In this document: positions 16,417-23,900 of the stretch, in pieces
Layout of the letters: the number at the start of each line of letters is the position of its first letter
How positions within the stretch are numbered: position 1 is the stretch's first letter
Assembly (NCBI GenBank): GCA_021784765.1
Contig: JAJYHN010000183.1
Coordinates: 1 to 34,841, forward strand
Length of the DNA: 34,841 nucleotides
Direction of reading: 5' to 3'
DNA from: Actinomycetes bacterium
GTDB taxonomy: Bacteria; Actinomycetota; UBA4738
Translations under genes and position numbers: made by a program
Notes under the pieces: model-generated
Told to the model about the DNA's origin: nothing
The model's input: the letters and a program-made list of their open reading frames with translations, nothing else
The model's database searches: none

Positions 16417-17721
16417 GTGAGTGCCGAACAGCCGACCGTCGTCTTCTTCCCCGAGGGGGCCTTCGGCCCGACCAACAACTGCATCGGCATCGGCGAGGTC
16501 CTGCGCGAGCGAGGCGCCCGGGTGGTGTTCGTGATCGAGGAGTCCTTCGCCGGGAACCTCGAGGCTCGAGGCTTCGAGGAGCGGCTGATGCGGCTGACGC
16601 CGCCGCCGGAGGTCGAGGAGGAGCCGGGACAGTACTGGAAGGACTTCGTCCGCGACACGGCACCGCAGCTCCGCAGGTCGACGATCGAGCAGCTCGAGGG
16701 ATTCATCAGGCCCGTGTGGCAGGGGCTCGTCGACGGCGCCCGGCACGTGGAGCCGCGCCTGCGCGAGATCTTCGACGAGGTGCGCCCCGACGTGATCGTC
16801 GAGGACAACGTCGTGGCCTTCCCCGCCGTCCTCACCGCGGGGGCGCCGTGGGTGCGGATCGTGTCGTGCAACCCGCTGGAGCTGAAGGACCCGGGGCTGC
16901 CGCCGCCGTTCTCCGGCCACCCGGCGGTGGATCCGTCCGGATGGGGAGAGTTCCGCCGCCGCTACGCCGAACTGCACGAGGACCTGCACGGCGAGTTCAG
17001 CGACTTCTGCATGGACCAGGGGGCGCCGCGCCTGCCGGAGGGCGAGTTCATGCTGGAGTCGCCCTGGCTGAACCTGTCGCTGTACCCGGAGGCGGCCGAC
17101 TACGCGCGGACGGTGCCGGTCGCCCCCACCTGGCGCCGGCTGGGCTCGTGCGTGCGGACCTCCGACGAGCCCTACGAGGTCCCGGGGGAGCTGCGGGAGG
17201 GGGACGGGAGGCTCGTCTACCTGTCGCTCGGCTCGCTGGGCTCGGCCGACGTCGAGCTGATGCAGCGGCTGATCGACGTGCTCGCCCCCACGCCCCACCG
17301 CTACATCGTGAGCGCGGGGCCGCAGCACCAGATGGTCCGGCTCGCCGACAACATGGCCGGGGCGGAGTTCCTGCCGCAGCCCTCGATCCTGCCGCAGGTC
17401 GACCTCGTGATCACCCACGGGGGCAACAACACCGTCACCGAGTGCTTCCACTTCGGCAAGCCGATGGTCGTGCTGCCGCTGTTCTGGGACCAGCACGACA
17501 ATGCCCAGCGCGTCGACGAGCTGGGGTTTGGAACGCGCCTCTCCACCTACGGGTTCGAGGACGGGGAGCTCACGTCGGCCGTCGATCGACTGCTCGCCGA
17601 CGAGGCGCTGCACGCGCGGCTCGCCGAGGTCTCCCGGACGCTGCAGGCGGACTCCGGGCGCGTCCGGGCGGCCGGCCTGATCGAGCGGGTGGCGCGGACG
17701 GGGGAGCCGGTCGCTCGCTGA
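16417..17721 (+). CDS. GT1-family (UDP-glycosyltransferase / MGT-like) glycosyltransferase
   Basis: A 434-residue GT-B fold enzyme. The N-terminal half opens with VVFFPEGAFGPTNNCIGIGEVLRERG, the acceptor-side Rossmann domain. The C-terminal half has VYLSLGSLGSADVELMQRL and the nucleotide-sugar signature THGGNNTVTECFHFGKPMVV, then LPLFWDQHDNAQRV, as in macrolide and sterol glycosyltransferases. It probably transfers a sugar from a nucleotide donor to a hydrophobic small molecule; neither partner can be named. The GTG start at 16417 follows AGGAGGG with four bases between. It lies between lhr and the fossil start of nei, so it may have been inserted into a former lhr-nei neighbourhood. Confidence 0.88.
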   Translation: MSAEQPTVVFFPEGAFGPTNNCIGIGEVLRERGARVVFVIEESFAGNLEARGFEERLMRLTPPPEVEEEPGQYWKDFVRDTAPQLRRSTIEQLEGFIRPVWQGLVDGARHVEPRLREIFDEVRPDVIVEDNVVAFPAVLTAGAPWVRIVSCNPLELKDPGLPPPFSGHPAVDPSGWGEFRRRYAELHEDLHGEFSDFCMDQGAPRLPEGEFMLESPWLNLSLYPEAADYARTVPVAPTWRRLGSCVRTSDEPYEVPGELREGDGRLVYLSLGSLGSADVELMQRLIDVLAPTPHRYIVSAGPQHQMVRLADNMAGAEFLPQPSILPQVDLVITHGGNNTVTECFHFGKPMVVLPLFWDQHDNAQRVDELGFGTRLSTYGFEDGELTSAVDRLLADEALHARLAEVSRTLQADSGRVRAAGLIERVARTGEPVAR

Positions 17722-17781
17722 GCGGTGGGTACGCGGCCGGCACCGGCGAATCGTGGGGCCTTCACCGAGGCGGACGGAGGC

Positions 17782-17805
17782 GTGCCCGAGGGCGACACGA
17801 TCCAC
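17782..17805 (+). pseudogene. nei: Eight-codon fossil of a nei (endonuclease VIII) gene start
   Basis: GTG at 17782 follows GGACGGAGGC, a good ribosome site, and encodes (V/M)PEGDTIH. This is the near-invariant N-terminus of Nei-type DNA glycosylases, where Pro2 is the catalytic nucleophile and Glu3 is essential. After His8 the frame (PARDGGTNGG...) no longer resembles Nei and runs antisense into the AlkA-like gene, whose stop codon starts at 17810. The gene start with its ribosome site therefore survives while the body is gone, replaced within a few bases by the end of another DNA glycosylase gene. Chance is possible for eight residues, but the correct ribosome site, strand and lhr neighbourhood argue for a real remnant. 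Confidence 0.55.
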
Positions 17806-17809
17806 CCCG

Positions 17810-18796
17810 CTAGAGACGGCGGAACGAACGGAGGGGTTGGCGGGGGCCGAACTTCGGCGCGCGGGCGCCGGCCAGCGCCAGCAGGCGCAGCACCCGGCCC
17901 CGGTGCCCTGCGTAGGGGCGCAGCAGCTCGAGCATGCGGGCGTCGTCGGCACGTGGCTCGCCGGCGAAGACCCAGGCGACGGTGTTCGGCAGGTGGTAGT
18001 CGCCGACCGGCACCGCGTCCGGGTCCCCGAACGCGGTGCCGGCGACCGCCGCGGCCGTCCACGCACCGACTCCCGGGATCGAGCGGAGCCGTCGCTGCCC
18101 CTCCTCGGATGAGCCCTCGAGCAGGCCCTCGAGCGCCGCGGCACGCGCGGCGGCGGCACGCACGGCGTTGGCGCGGCGCATCTCTATGCCGAACGCGTGG
18201 TAGGCGAAGTACGGCTCGCCGGCCAGTCGCTCCGGCCGGGGCGGCAGCAGCAGGCCGCCCTGGCCGCCCCCGATCCATCCCGCGGGCCCGGGCGCGGGCT
18301 CGCCCCAGGCGCGGACGAGGTCACGGTAGGAACGGATCGCCTCGATCGAGGTGACCTTCTGGGCGAGGATCGTCGGCAGCAGCGCCTCGAACACGGCGTT
18401 CGATCGCGTCACGCGAAGCCCCGGGAATCGACGATGGGCTTCGCGGACCGGCGACCCCCGCGGCGGGTCGAAGCCGTCGAGGGTATCGAGCCCGCCGAGC
18501 GCCTCGTGGGCGACCTCGAGGACCCACGCGGCGCCCGGCCCCCAGGCCTCGACGCGGATCCCTGCCTCGCGCGGCCGTGGCGCGTAGCGGACGGTTGCCG
18601 GCCCGAGGGGCGTCCTGGTCGCGCGCCACCATGCCCCGTCGGGCGCGACCGCGACGCACGGGTCCGATCGACCGACGCGCAGTGGCCCGAGGGTTGCCGG
18701 CAGGTCGACCGGCAGCCGGACGCGGACCAGTCTGCCGTGTGGGCCCGACCCGCTCGTTCGATATTCGGTTGTCGCGGGCGCGGTGGATCCCCGCAT
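17810..18796 (-). CDS. DNA-3-methyladenine glycosylase, AlkA/HhH-GPD family
   Basis: A 328-residue base-excision repair enzyme. The N-terminal third is a beta-rich AlkA-like domain (RLVRVRLPVDLPATLGPL). The HhH-GPD part has FEALLPTILAQKVTSIEA, then the helix-hairpin-helix LRSIPGVGAWTAAAVAG (about 238-254) and AVPVGDYHLPN, with the catalytic Asp at about residue 266. Family members remove alkylated purines. The start is placed at ATG 18796 because TACGAT (18809-18804) ends seven bases before it; a start at 18826 would lie upstream of that promoter box. Its last codons abut the nei fossil on the other strand, which points to a rearrangement breakpoint near 17806-17812. Confidence 0.85.
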   Translation of the reverse strand: MRGSTAPATTEYRTSGSGPHGRLVRVRLPVDLPATLGPLRVGRSDPCVAVAPDGAWWRATRTPLGPATVRYAPRPREAGIRVEAWGPGAAWVLEVAHEALGGLDTLDGFDPPRGSPVREAHRRFPGLRVTRSNAVFEALLPTILAQKVTSIEAIRSYRDLVRAWGEPAPGPAGWIGGGQGGLLLPPRPERLAGEPYFAYHAFGIEMRRANAVRAAAARAAALEGLLEGSSEEGQRRLRSIPGVGAWTAAAVAGTAFGDPDAVPVGDYHLPNTVAWVFAGEPRADDARMLELLRPYAGHRGRVLRLLALAGARAPKFGPRQPLRSFRRL

Positions 18797-18803
18797 CCCG
18801 AGC

Positions 18804-18809
18804 ATCGTA
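18804..18809 (-). promoter_or_regulatory. -10 box TACGAT of AlkA-like gene (leaderless)
   Basis: On the minus strand TACGAT is followed by seven bases and ATG 18796. The spacing is the same as in the phosphotransferase and lhr genes. Confidence 0.55.
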
Positions 18810-18836
18810 TCCGGGGGGTGTGACACGGGCCTGCGG

Positions 18837-18842
18837 TAGGCT
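18837..18842 (+). promoter_or_regulatory. -10 box TAGGCT of pheA
   Basis: TAGGCT lies 75 bases before the GTG start of pheA, giving a leader of about 69 bases. It is divergent from the AlkA-like promoter. Confidence 0.35.
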
Positions 18843-18863
18843 CATTGGTCGACCCCGGCCCGG

Positions 18864-18886
18864 GCCCCGGGGCGCCCTGCCGGGGC
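18864..18886 (+). other. Hairpin in pheA leader
   Basis: GCCCCGG and CCGGGGC pair over a nine-base loop between the proposed -10 box and the ribosome site. No T tract and no Phe-rich leader peptide is seen, so classical attenuation is not supported. Confidence 0.3.
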
Positions 18887-18917
18887 GACGAACGGATCAG
18901 GGACGAGGAGGGATCGC

Positions 18918-19730
18918 GTGCGGGTGGCATTTCAGGGCGAGCCGGGGGCCTTCTCCGAGGAGGCCGTCCTGCGGCTGTTCCCCGACGCCGAGCCCGTGGC
19001 CCGGCGAAGCTTCCGCGCGGTCTTCGAGGCCGTGACCGAGCGCGCGGTCGAGCGCGGCCTCGTGCCCCTGGAGAACTCGACCGTCGGGTCGATCAACGAG
19101 ACCTACGACCTGCTCGCCGCCGGGGAGACGCACATCGTCGGCGAGGTCATCGTGCGCGTGGACCACGCGCTGCTGGCGCTGCCCGGGACGGGGCTCGAGG
19201 AGGTCCGGCTGGTCCGCTCGCACCCCCAGGCGCTGGCGCAGTGCCAGGAGTTCCTGGCCGAGCTCGGCGTCGAGGCCGTGCCGGTCTACGACACGGCCGG
19301 CGCCGCGAAGCAGATCGCCGAGGAGCGCCGCGCGGGCGAGGCCGCCGTCGCGGCCGCCCGGGCGGCCGGGGTCTACGGCCTCGCGGTGCTGGCCGAGGCG
19401 ATCCAGGACGATCGCCTGAACCAGACCCGGTTCGCGGCGATCGCCCTCGACCCGACGCCGATCGGCCCGCCCGACAAGACCTCGCTGGTGTTTCGCGCCC
19501 ACGACATCCCGGGCGCCCTGTACCACTGCCTCGAACCGTTCGCCCGGCTGGGCCTGAACCTCTCCAAGCTCGAGTCGCGCCCGAGCGGGGACGTCCCCTG
19601 GCAGTACCGCTCCTACCTGGACGTCGAGGCGGGCGATGGCGACCCCCGGCTCGCGGAGGCGCTGGACGTCCTGAAGGAGTTCACCGCCGAGATCCACGTG
19701 CTCGGCAGCTACCCGCGCTGGATGGAGTAG
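18918..19730 (+). CDS. pheA: Prephenate dehydratase
   Basis: A 270-residue monofunctional enzyme that converts prephenate to phenylpyruvate in phenylalanine synthesis. The N-terminus VRVAFQGEPGAFSEEAV and GLVPLENSTVGSINETYDLL form the catalytic domain, with the active-site motif NQTRF (about 167-171). The C-terminal ACT domain (about 190-265) has GALYHCLEPFARLGLNLSKL followed by ESRPS, the Phe-binding allosteric motif, so feedback inhibition is expected. The chorismate mutase part is absent, as in most actinobacterial PheA. The GTG start follows GAGGAGGG. The gene converges with the CPBP protein gene, whose stop lies eight bases away. Confidence 0.93.
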   Translation: MRVAFQGEPGAFSEEAVLRLFPDAEPVARRSFRAVFEAVTERAVERGLVPLENSTVGSINETYDLLAAGETHIVGEVIVRVDHALLALPGTGLEEVRLVRSHPQALAQCQEFLAELGVEAVPVYDTAGAAKQIAEERRAGEAAVAAARAAGVYGLAVLAEAIQDDRLNQTRFAAIALDPTPIGPPDKTSLVFRAHDIPGALYHCLEPFARLGLNLSKLESRPSGDVPWQYRSYLDVEAGDGDPRLAEALDVLKEFTAEIHVLGSYPRWME

Positions 19731-19738
19731 ATCCTCGC

Positions 19739-20419
19739 CTACGACGTGGGGCGCGACGAGGTCGGCGCCACGAGGAACGTCCAGACGTCCCAGGCGGCGT
19801 GGCTCACCACGAGCGTTCCCATCGGGGCCCCGAGCGCGTCCATCGCCACCCAGAAGGCGCCGGCGACGCTCGCCGCGCCGACCAGCGTGAGGTTACCGGT
19901 CACCGCGTGGGCCCCGCCGTAGGCGGCCGCGGCGGCCGCGGCGCCGCGCCAGGTCCCGTACCGCTGCCGCAGGCGCTTGCCGACCAACCCGCGCCAGAAC
20001 AGCTCCTCGGCGGGGCCGATGATCAGGGCGAGCCGCGCGGCGAGCTCGGCGTCGGGCCGCAGGCCGCGCAGTGCGTACATCGCCTGGATCTCATCGTCCC
20101 CCTTCGGCATGGCGCGCCGGGCGAGGCGGTCCCCGACCTGGAAGACCCCGTGCAGGGCCGCGGCCGAGGCCAGCCCGGCCGCGACGTCGCGAGGGCGGAT
20201 CCTCGTCCGCCGGAGCTCTGGCTCGGCGGCGAGCGCGAGCGATCCGAGCGCCAGGCCGGTCCGCGTCATCCGCTGCCAGAAGCGGTCCTTCGGGCCGCGG
20301 AACACGAGGGCGAAGGCGGCGTACGCGGCGCCCAGCCCGGCGGCCAGCACCCTCTCGTCGCCGGGCGCGCTCTCGTCCGCAGGCCTGGACGGGCCACCCG
20401 GTGCGGTGCCGTCCCCCAT
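19739..20419 (-). CDS. CPBP-family (CAAX protease / Abi) membrane protein
   Basis: A 226-residue membrane protein. The CPBP signature is complete: GPAEELFWRGLVGKRL (paired Glu with downstream Arg, about 134-149), AAYGGAHAVTGN with the second-motif His, and VVSHAAWDVWTFL with the third-motif His. Members are intramembrane metal-independent proteases related to eukaryotic Rce1, or act in bacteriocin immunity and membrane-protein maturation. The start ATG shares its A with the TGA of the upstream fusion gene (TGATG), so translation is coupled. Its place next to a UbiA prenyltransferase is suggestive, because Rce1 acts on prenylated proteins, but that link is inference. Confidence 0.82.
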   Translation of the reverse strand: MGDGTAPGGPSRPADESAPGDERVLAAGLGAAYAAFALVFRGPKDRFWQRMTRTGLALGSLALAAEPELRRTRIRPRDVAAGLASAAALHGVFQVGDRLARRAMPKGDDEIQAMYALRGLRPDAELAARLALIIGPAEELFWRGLVGKRLRQRYGTWRGAAAAAAAYGGAHAVTGNLTLVGAASVAGAFWVAMDALGAPMGTLVVSHAAWDVWTFLVAPTSSRPTS

Positions 20420-22431
20420 CAGCGCACGACCGCGGCCAGCACGAGCCCGGCCACCAGCAGGTATCCGAACGCGGCGTGCAGCTCCGCGGTCTGCAGGTCG
20501 ATCATCGCGATCGCGCGCTGCTGCCCGGTCGAGCCGAGCTCGGCCGAGCGGATCAGTCGAACCAGCAGCGGCAGGGAGAGGATCGCGAGCAGGCTCTCCG
20601 ACGGCAGGGCGCCGGCCACCACGGACAGCCCGAGCGCGATGTAGGCGCCGACCACCAGCGACACGTAGAGCCAGTGCGCCACCCGCTTCCCCGCCCTGAT
20701 CGAGAGCGTCGAGCTGCCCATGCGGGCGTCGTCCCCGACGTCCCGCCACTCGTTCCCGTGCAGGATCGCCGCCACCAGCAGCCCGACCGGGATCGACAGC
20801 ACGAGGGCGCGCCAGGTGAAGCTCCCGGCGACCACGTAGTAGCCGCCGACCACCATCAGCGGACCCATCAAGAGGAAAACGAGCGGGAGGCCGAGCGCCC
20901 GGAACTTGTACTGCAGCGGCGGCGCCGTGTAGCCCCAGCCACCGACGAGCCCGAGGATGCCCAGCGCCACGACGGGCCAGCCACGCGCGAGCGTCATCGC
21001 CACGCCGAGCGCGGCCGCGACCCCGAACGCGGTCACCGCCGCCGCGAACGCCTCGCGTTCGGTGAGCCGGCCCTTCAGCAGCGCGTGGCTTGCGCGCGGC
21101 GAGGTGATGGTGTCGACGCCCTTGCGGACGTCGTAGATCTCGTTCAGGACGTTGGTCCCGATGTGCAGCAGCACCGAGGCGACGATCGCCATCAGGAACA
21201 GCGGCCACGAGAAGCGGCGGTCGATCGCGGCGAGCGCGCCGGCGGCGGCGACCGGCACCGACGAGGCCGTGAAGCTGAAGGGTCGCGCGATCTCGTACCA
21301 GGCGGCGGCACGGCGCCGGACCCGCTCGAAGGGGGACAGGCGCTGCGCGTCGAGTGCGGCGCGCGTGGCCTCCACGCCGACCCCGGCCTGGGTCGGCGAG
21401 ACCAGCACGGGCGCGCCGGCCGTCCCGGTCCCGTACGCGACGGCCGCCTCGATCGTCTCGCGGACGTGGTCCTCCTGCTGCAGCACCGGCTGCAGCACCG
21501 GCCGGTCCATGCCGGCCTGGCGGAAGGCGTCGGCCCGCGCGGCCACCTCGTCGCGCGTGCCGCAGAGCATGAACGCGTCGAGCAGCTCGTCGGGGATGAT
21601 CTGAGCGGCGCTGTGGTAGTCCTCGGCGCGCCAGGCAACGGCGATGCGGTCGCGGAGCTCCGGCTCCAGGCCGGCGCGGCGCATCGCGACGTCGGACTGC
21701 ACGCCCATCATGTAGATCACGAACGGCTCGCGCTTCGCGCGGTTCAGCGCCTCGCGCCGCGTCCGGTCGACGAGCGTGAGCAGGTAGCCCGACACGCCGA
21801 TGTCGCGCGGATCGCGGCCGGCGTCCCGCGCGGCATCGTGGATCACCCGGAGCATCGTGACCAGCGAGGGGATCGACTCGGCCGGCCGGGCCATGTACCC
21901 GTCGGCCGTCTCGCCGCAGATCCGCAGCATCGGGCTCCGCCAGCCCGCGATGTAGATCGGCACGCGGTGGACCGGCGGGAACATCGGCTCCACCGGCGGC
22001 ACGCCCTCGAACGGGGAGGGCACGCGCTCGCCGGCCCAGAGCTTGCGGCAGACCTCGATGCACGCGCGGACGCCATCGGCGCCCGTGTCGGGGGAGTAGG
22101 GGATGCCCATCTGCGCCAGGCGGAACGGCAATCCGGTCCCGAGGCCCAGGATGACCCGCTCGGGAGCCATCTCGTCGAGCGCGCTGATCGTCATGGCCAC
22201 CACCACGGGATGGCGGGTGTTCGGGTTCAGCGCCGCCAGCGCGACCCTGATGTCGGGGACCTGCGAGGCGATCGCCGACGCGTAGGTGACGGCGTCGCGC
22301 TCGAAGTACGAGTCGTGGATCCACACCGAGTCGATGCCGGCGCGCCGGGCGCGATCCGACCACGCGACGACGTCGGCCACGTTGCCCCGCGCGGCGAGTC
22401 CGAACCCGACCGGCCTCGAGAGCTCCGTCAC
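20419..22431 (-). CDS. Fusion of F420-type luciferase-like oxidoreductase and UbiA/MenA-type prenyltransferase
   Basis: One open frame of 670 residues. Residues 1 to about 335 are a luciferase-like monooxygenase (LLM) domain of the methylene-H4MPT reductase-like class: VGFGLAARGNVADVVAWSD, GIDSVWIHDSYF, APERVILGLGTG, VPIYIAGWRSPML. After a roughly 35-residue linker, residues about 371-670 are a UbiA prenyltransferase with eight or nine membrane helices. The two Asp-rich motifs are NVLNEIYDVRKGVD (427-440) and EWRDVGDDARMGSSTL (about 560-575), in MenA style. GTG 22431 follows GGAAGGAGG, so the earlier in-frame start codons are rejected. The gene lies 34 bases after ubiE and overlaps the CPBP gene. 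A role in menaquinone or another prenylated quinone is likely. No stop or start was seen in the linker, so the fusion looks real. Confidence 0.85.
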   Translation of the reverse strand: MTELSRPVGFGLAARGNVADVVAWSDRARRAGIDSVWIHDSYFERDAVTYASAIASQVPDIRVALAALNPNTRHPVVVAMTISALDEMAPERVILGLGTGLPFRLAQMGIPYSPDTGADGVRACIEVCRKLWAGERVPSPFEGVPPVEPMFPPVHRVPIYIAGWRSPMLRICGETADGYMARPAESIPSLVTMLRVIHDAARDAGRDPRDIGVSGYLLTLVDRTRREALNRAKREPFVIYMMGVQSDVAMRRAGLEPELRDRIAVAWRAEDYHSAAQIIPDELLDAFMLCGTRDEVAARADAFRQAGMDRPVLQPVLQQEDHVRETIEAAVAYGTGTAGAPVLVSPTQAGVGVEATRAALDAQRLSPFERVRRRAAAWYEIARPFSFTASSVPVAAAGALAAIDRRFSWPLFLMAIVASVLLHIGTNVLNEIYDVRKGVDTITSPRASHALLKGRLTEREAFAAAVTAFGVAAALGVAMTLARGWPVVALGILGLVGGWGYTAPPLQYKFRALGLPLVFLLMGPLMVVGGYYVVAGSFTWRALVLSIPVGLLVAAILHGNEWRDVGDDARMGSSTLSIRAGKRVAHWLYVSLVVGAYIALGLSVVAGALPSESLLAILSLPLLVRLIRSAELGSTGQQRAIAMIDLQTAELHAAFGYLLVAGLVLAAVVR

Positions 22432-22465
22432 GTCGCCTCCTTCCGACGACCCGGGGGCCGCGCGC

Positions 22466-23179
22466 TCACGAAGGCTCGCGAGCCGCGACGAACAGCGTAA
22501 CCATCCCGCCGGTGAGCGACCGAGCGGTGGCCGTGCGGAACCCGGCCCGCCGCAGCATCGTGCATACCTGCATGGGCGGTGGGAGCTGCCCGAGCGACCC
22601 GACCAGGTACCGGTAGGCGTCGCGCTTCCCGAACAGGCCCCCGAGCGCCGGCGCCACCGTCCCGAAGTACGCGTCGAACGCCCGGCGCACGAGCGCCTGC
22701 GGCGGCTCGGTGATGTCGACGAGCGCGGCGCGGGCCCCGGGTCGCAGCACCCGCGCGAGCTCCCCGAAGGCCGCCGGCAGGTCGTCGAGGTTGCGAAGGA
22801 CGAACCCGCTGACGGCGCCGTCGAAGGCATCATCGCGAAACGGCAGGCGAAAGGCGCTCCCCTGCACGAGGCACACCCGTCCGTCCAGGCGGCCCCGAGC
22901 GACAGCGAGCATCCGCGGGCTGACGTCGACCCCGGTCACCCGGGCCCGGTCGGCGACCGTCTCGCCCATCTCGCCGGTGCCGCAGCCGAGGTCCAGGACC
23001 CGCGCCCCCGCCGCGACGCCCGCCGCGCGCGCGGCCGCCCGCCGCCACACGCGGTCGAGCCCCAGCGAGAGCAGGCCGTTCAGCAGGTCGTAGCGTTCGA
23101 CGATGTCGTCGAACATCGCGCGCACGCGCGCCTCGGGAGGCGCGCTGCGGCGGGGCCGGGGGTGGCTCGCTTCGCTCAC
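22466..23179 (-). CDS. ubiE: Demethylmenaquinone methyltransferase-like UbiE/MenG
   Basis: A 237-residue class I SAM-dependent methyltransferase. The N-terminus RVRAMFDDIVERYDLLNGLLSLGLDRVWRR is the UbiE/COQ5 signature region. SAM motif I is VLDLGCGTGEMGE, followed by VTGVDVSPRMLAVARG and DGAVSGFVLRNLDD, and PALGGLFGKRDAYRYLVGSL is the family C-terminal motif. The enzyme methylates demethylmenaquinone as the last step of menaquinone synthesis. A homolog with another polyprenyl substrate is possible, given the unusual fusion gene 34 bases downstream. The start is GTG 23179. The 81-base gap to coxG contains TACCAT (23187-23192, plus strand) but no firm minus-strand promoter. Confidence 0.88.
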   Translation of the reverse strand: MSEASHPRPRRSAPPEARVRAMFDDIVERYDLLNGLLSLGLDRVWRRAAARAAGVAAGARVLDLGCGTGEMGETVADRARVTGVDVSPRMLAVARGRLDGRVCLVQGSAFRLPFRDDAFDGAVSGFVLRNLDDLPAAFGELARVLRPGARAALVDITEPPQALVRRAFDAYFGTVAPALGGLFGKRDAYRYLVGSLGQLPPPMQVCTMLRRAGFRTATARSLTGGMVTLFVAAREPS

Positions 23180-23260
23180 GGTCGCCTACCATCATCCGAG
23201 AATCGAGGGCGGGTGACGAGCGGGGGCGTGGCCGTCGCGGCCCCGCGGCGAGGAGGCCGG

Positions 23261-23899
23261 GTGCAGATCGCGAACGAGTTCCGGGTCGAGGCGCCGATCG
23301 AGCGCGTGTGGGCCCACCTGCTCGACGTCGAGCGCGTGGCGCCCTGTATGCCCGGCGCCCAGCTCACCGAGGTCGTCGACGACCGGACGTGGAAGGGCAG
23401 GGCGAACGTGAAGCTCGGGCCGGTGAGCCTGTCGTTCGCCGGCACCCTCGTGATGGCGGAACGCGACGAGTCGGTCCACCGCGTCGTGCTGAAGGCAGAG
23501 GGGCGCGAGCAGCGGGGGAAGGGGGCGGCCTCGGCGACGATCACCTCGGTGATGCAGCAGGACGGGGACGGCACCCGGGTCGCCATCGACACCGACCTCA
23601 CGATCACGGGCGCGGTCGCGCAGTACGGCCGCGGCATGATCCAGGACATCTCCGCGCGGCTCACCCAGCAGTTCGCCGAGTGCCTGCGGGCGACGATCGC
23701 CGCCGAGGAGGCGGCGCCCGTGCCCGTCGAGGCCGTTCCACCGGGCGGCGAGGCTGCGCCCGCCGTCCCGCTCGCCCCCGCTCCGCCCCAGCCGGTGGCC
23801 GCCCCGGCCGCCGTGGGTGGCGTCCGCCTCGGCCTGTGGGCGCTCTGGCGCGCGCTCGTCCGCCTTCTGCGGCGGCTGTTCGGCGGCGGGCGAGGCTGA
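23261..23899 (+). CDS. coxG: CoxG-like membrane-recruiting protein
   Basis: A 212-residue protein of the SRPBCC/CoxG family. Residues 1 to about 150 are the lipid-binding-like fold: ANEFRVEAPIERVWAHLLDVERVAPCMPGAQ, KLGPVSLSFAGTL, then GRGMIQDISARLTQQFAECL. A Pro/Ala-rich linker (about 155-190) leads to an amphipathic, Trp/Arg-rich C-terminal helix (LGLWALWRALVRLLRRLF) that fits membrane attachment. In aerobic CO dehydrogenase systems CoxG anchors the enzyme to the membrane. The structural genes coxS-coxL-coxM lie about 4-8 kb downstream on the other strand, with coxD and coxE between. The GTG start follows GAGGAGG with five bases between. Confidence 0.85.
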   Translation: MQIANEFRVEAPIERVWAHLLDVERVAPCMPGAQLTEVVDDRTWKGRANVKLGPVSLSFAGTLVMAERDESVHRVVLKAEGREQRGKGAASATITSVMQQDGDGTRVAIDTDLTITGAVAQYGRGMIQDISARLTQQFAECLRATIAAEEAAPVPVEAVPPGGEAAPAVPLAPAPPQPVAAPAAVGGVRLGLWALWRALVRLLRRLFGGGRG

Positions 23900-23900
23900 G

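Noticed and set aside
14268-17813. A 1181-codon plus-strand frame overlapping lhr
   Set aside because: It is another frame within lhr and the glycosyltransferase and has low-complexity Arg/Ala/Gly sequence.
11605-18159. A 2184-codon open frame on the minus strand
   Set aside because: It is antisense to lhr and the glycosyltransferase. Its composition is Arg/Pro/Gly-rich without any domain, as expected of a shadow frame in GC-rich DNA.
18797-18826. Ten extra N-terminal residues for the AlkA-like glycosylase
   Set aside because: The ATG at 18826 is upstream of the -10 box, which ends seven bases before ATG 18796.
18843-18917. Attenuator or leader peptide controlling pheA
   Set aside because: A hairpin is present, but there is no Phe-rich leader frame, no ATG and no T tract.
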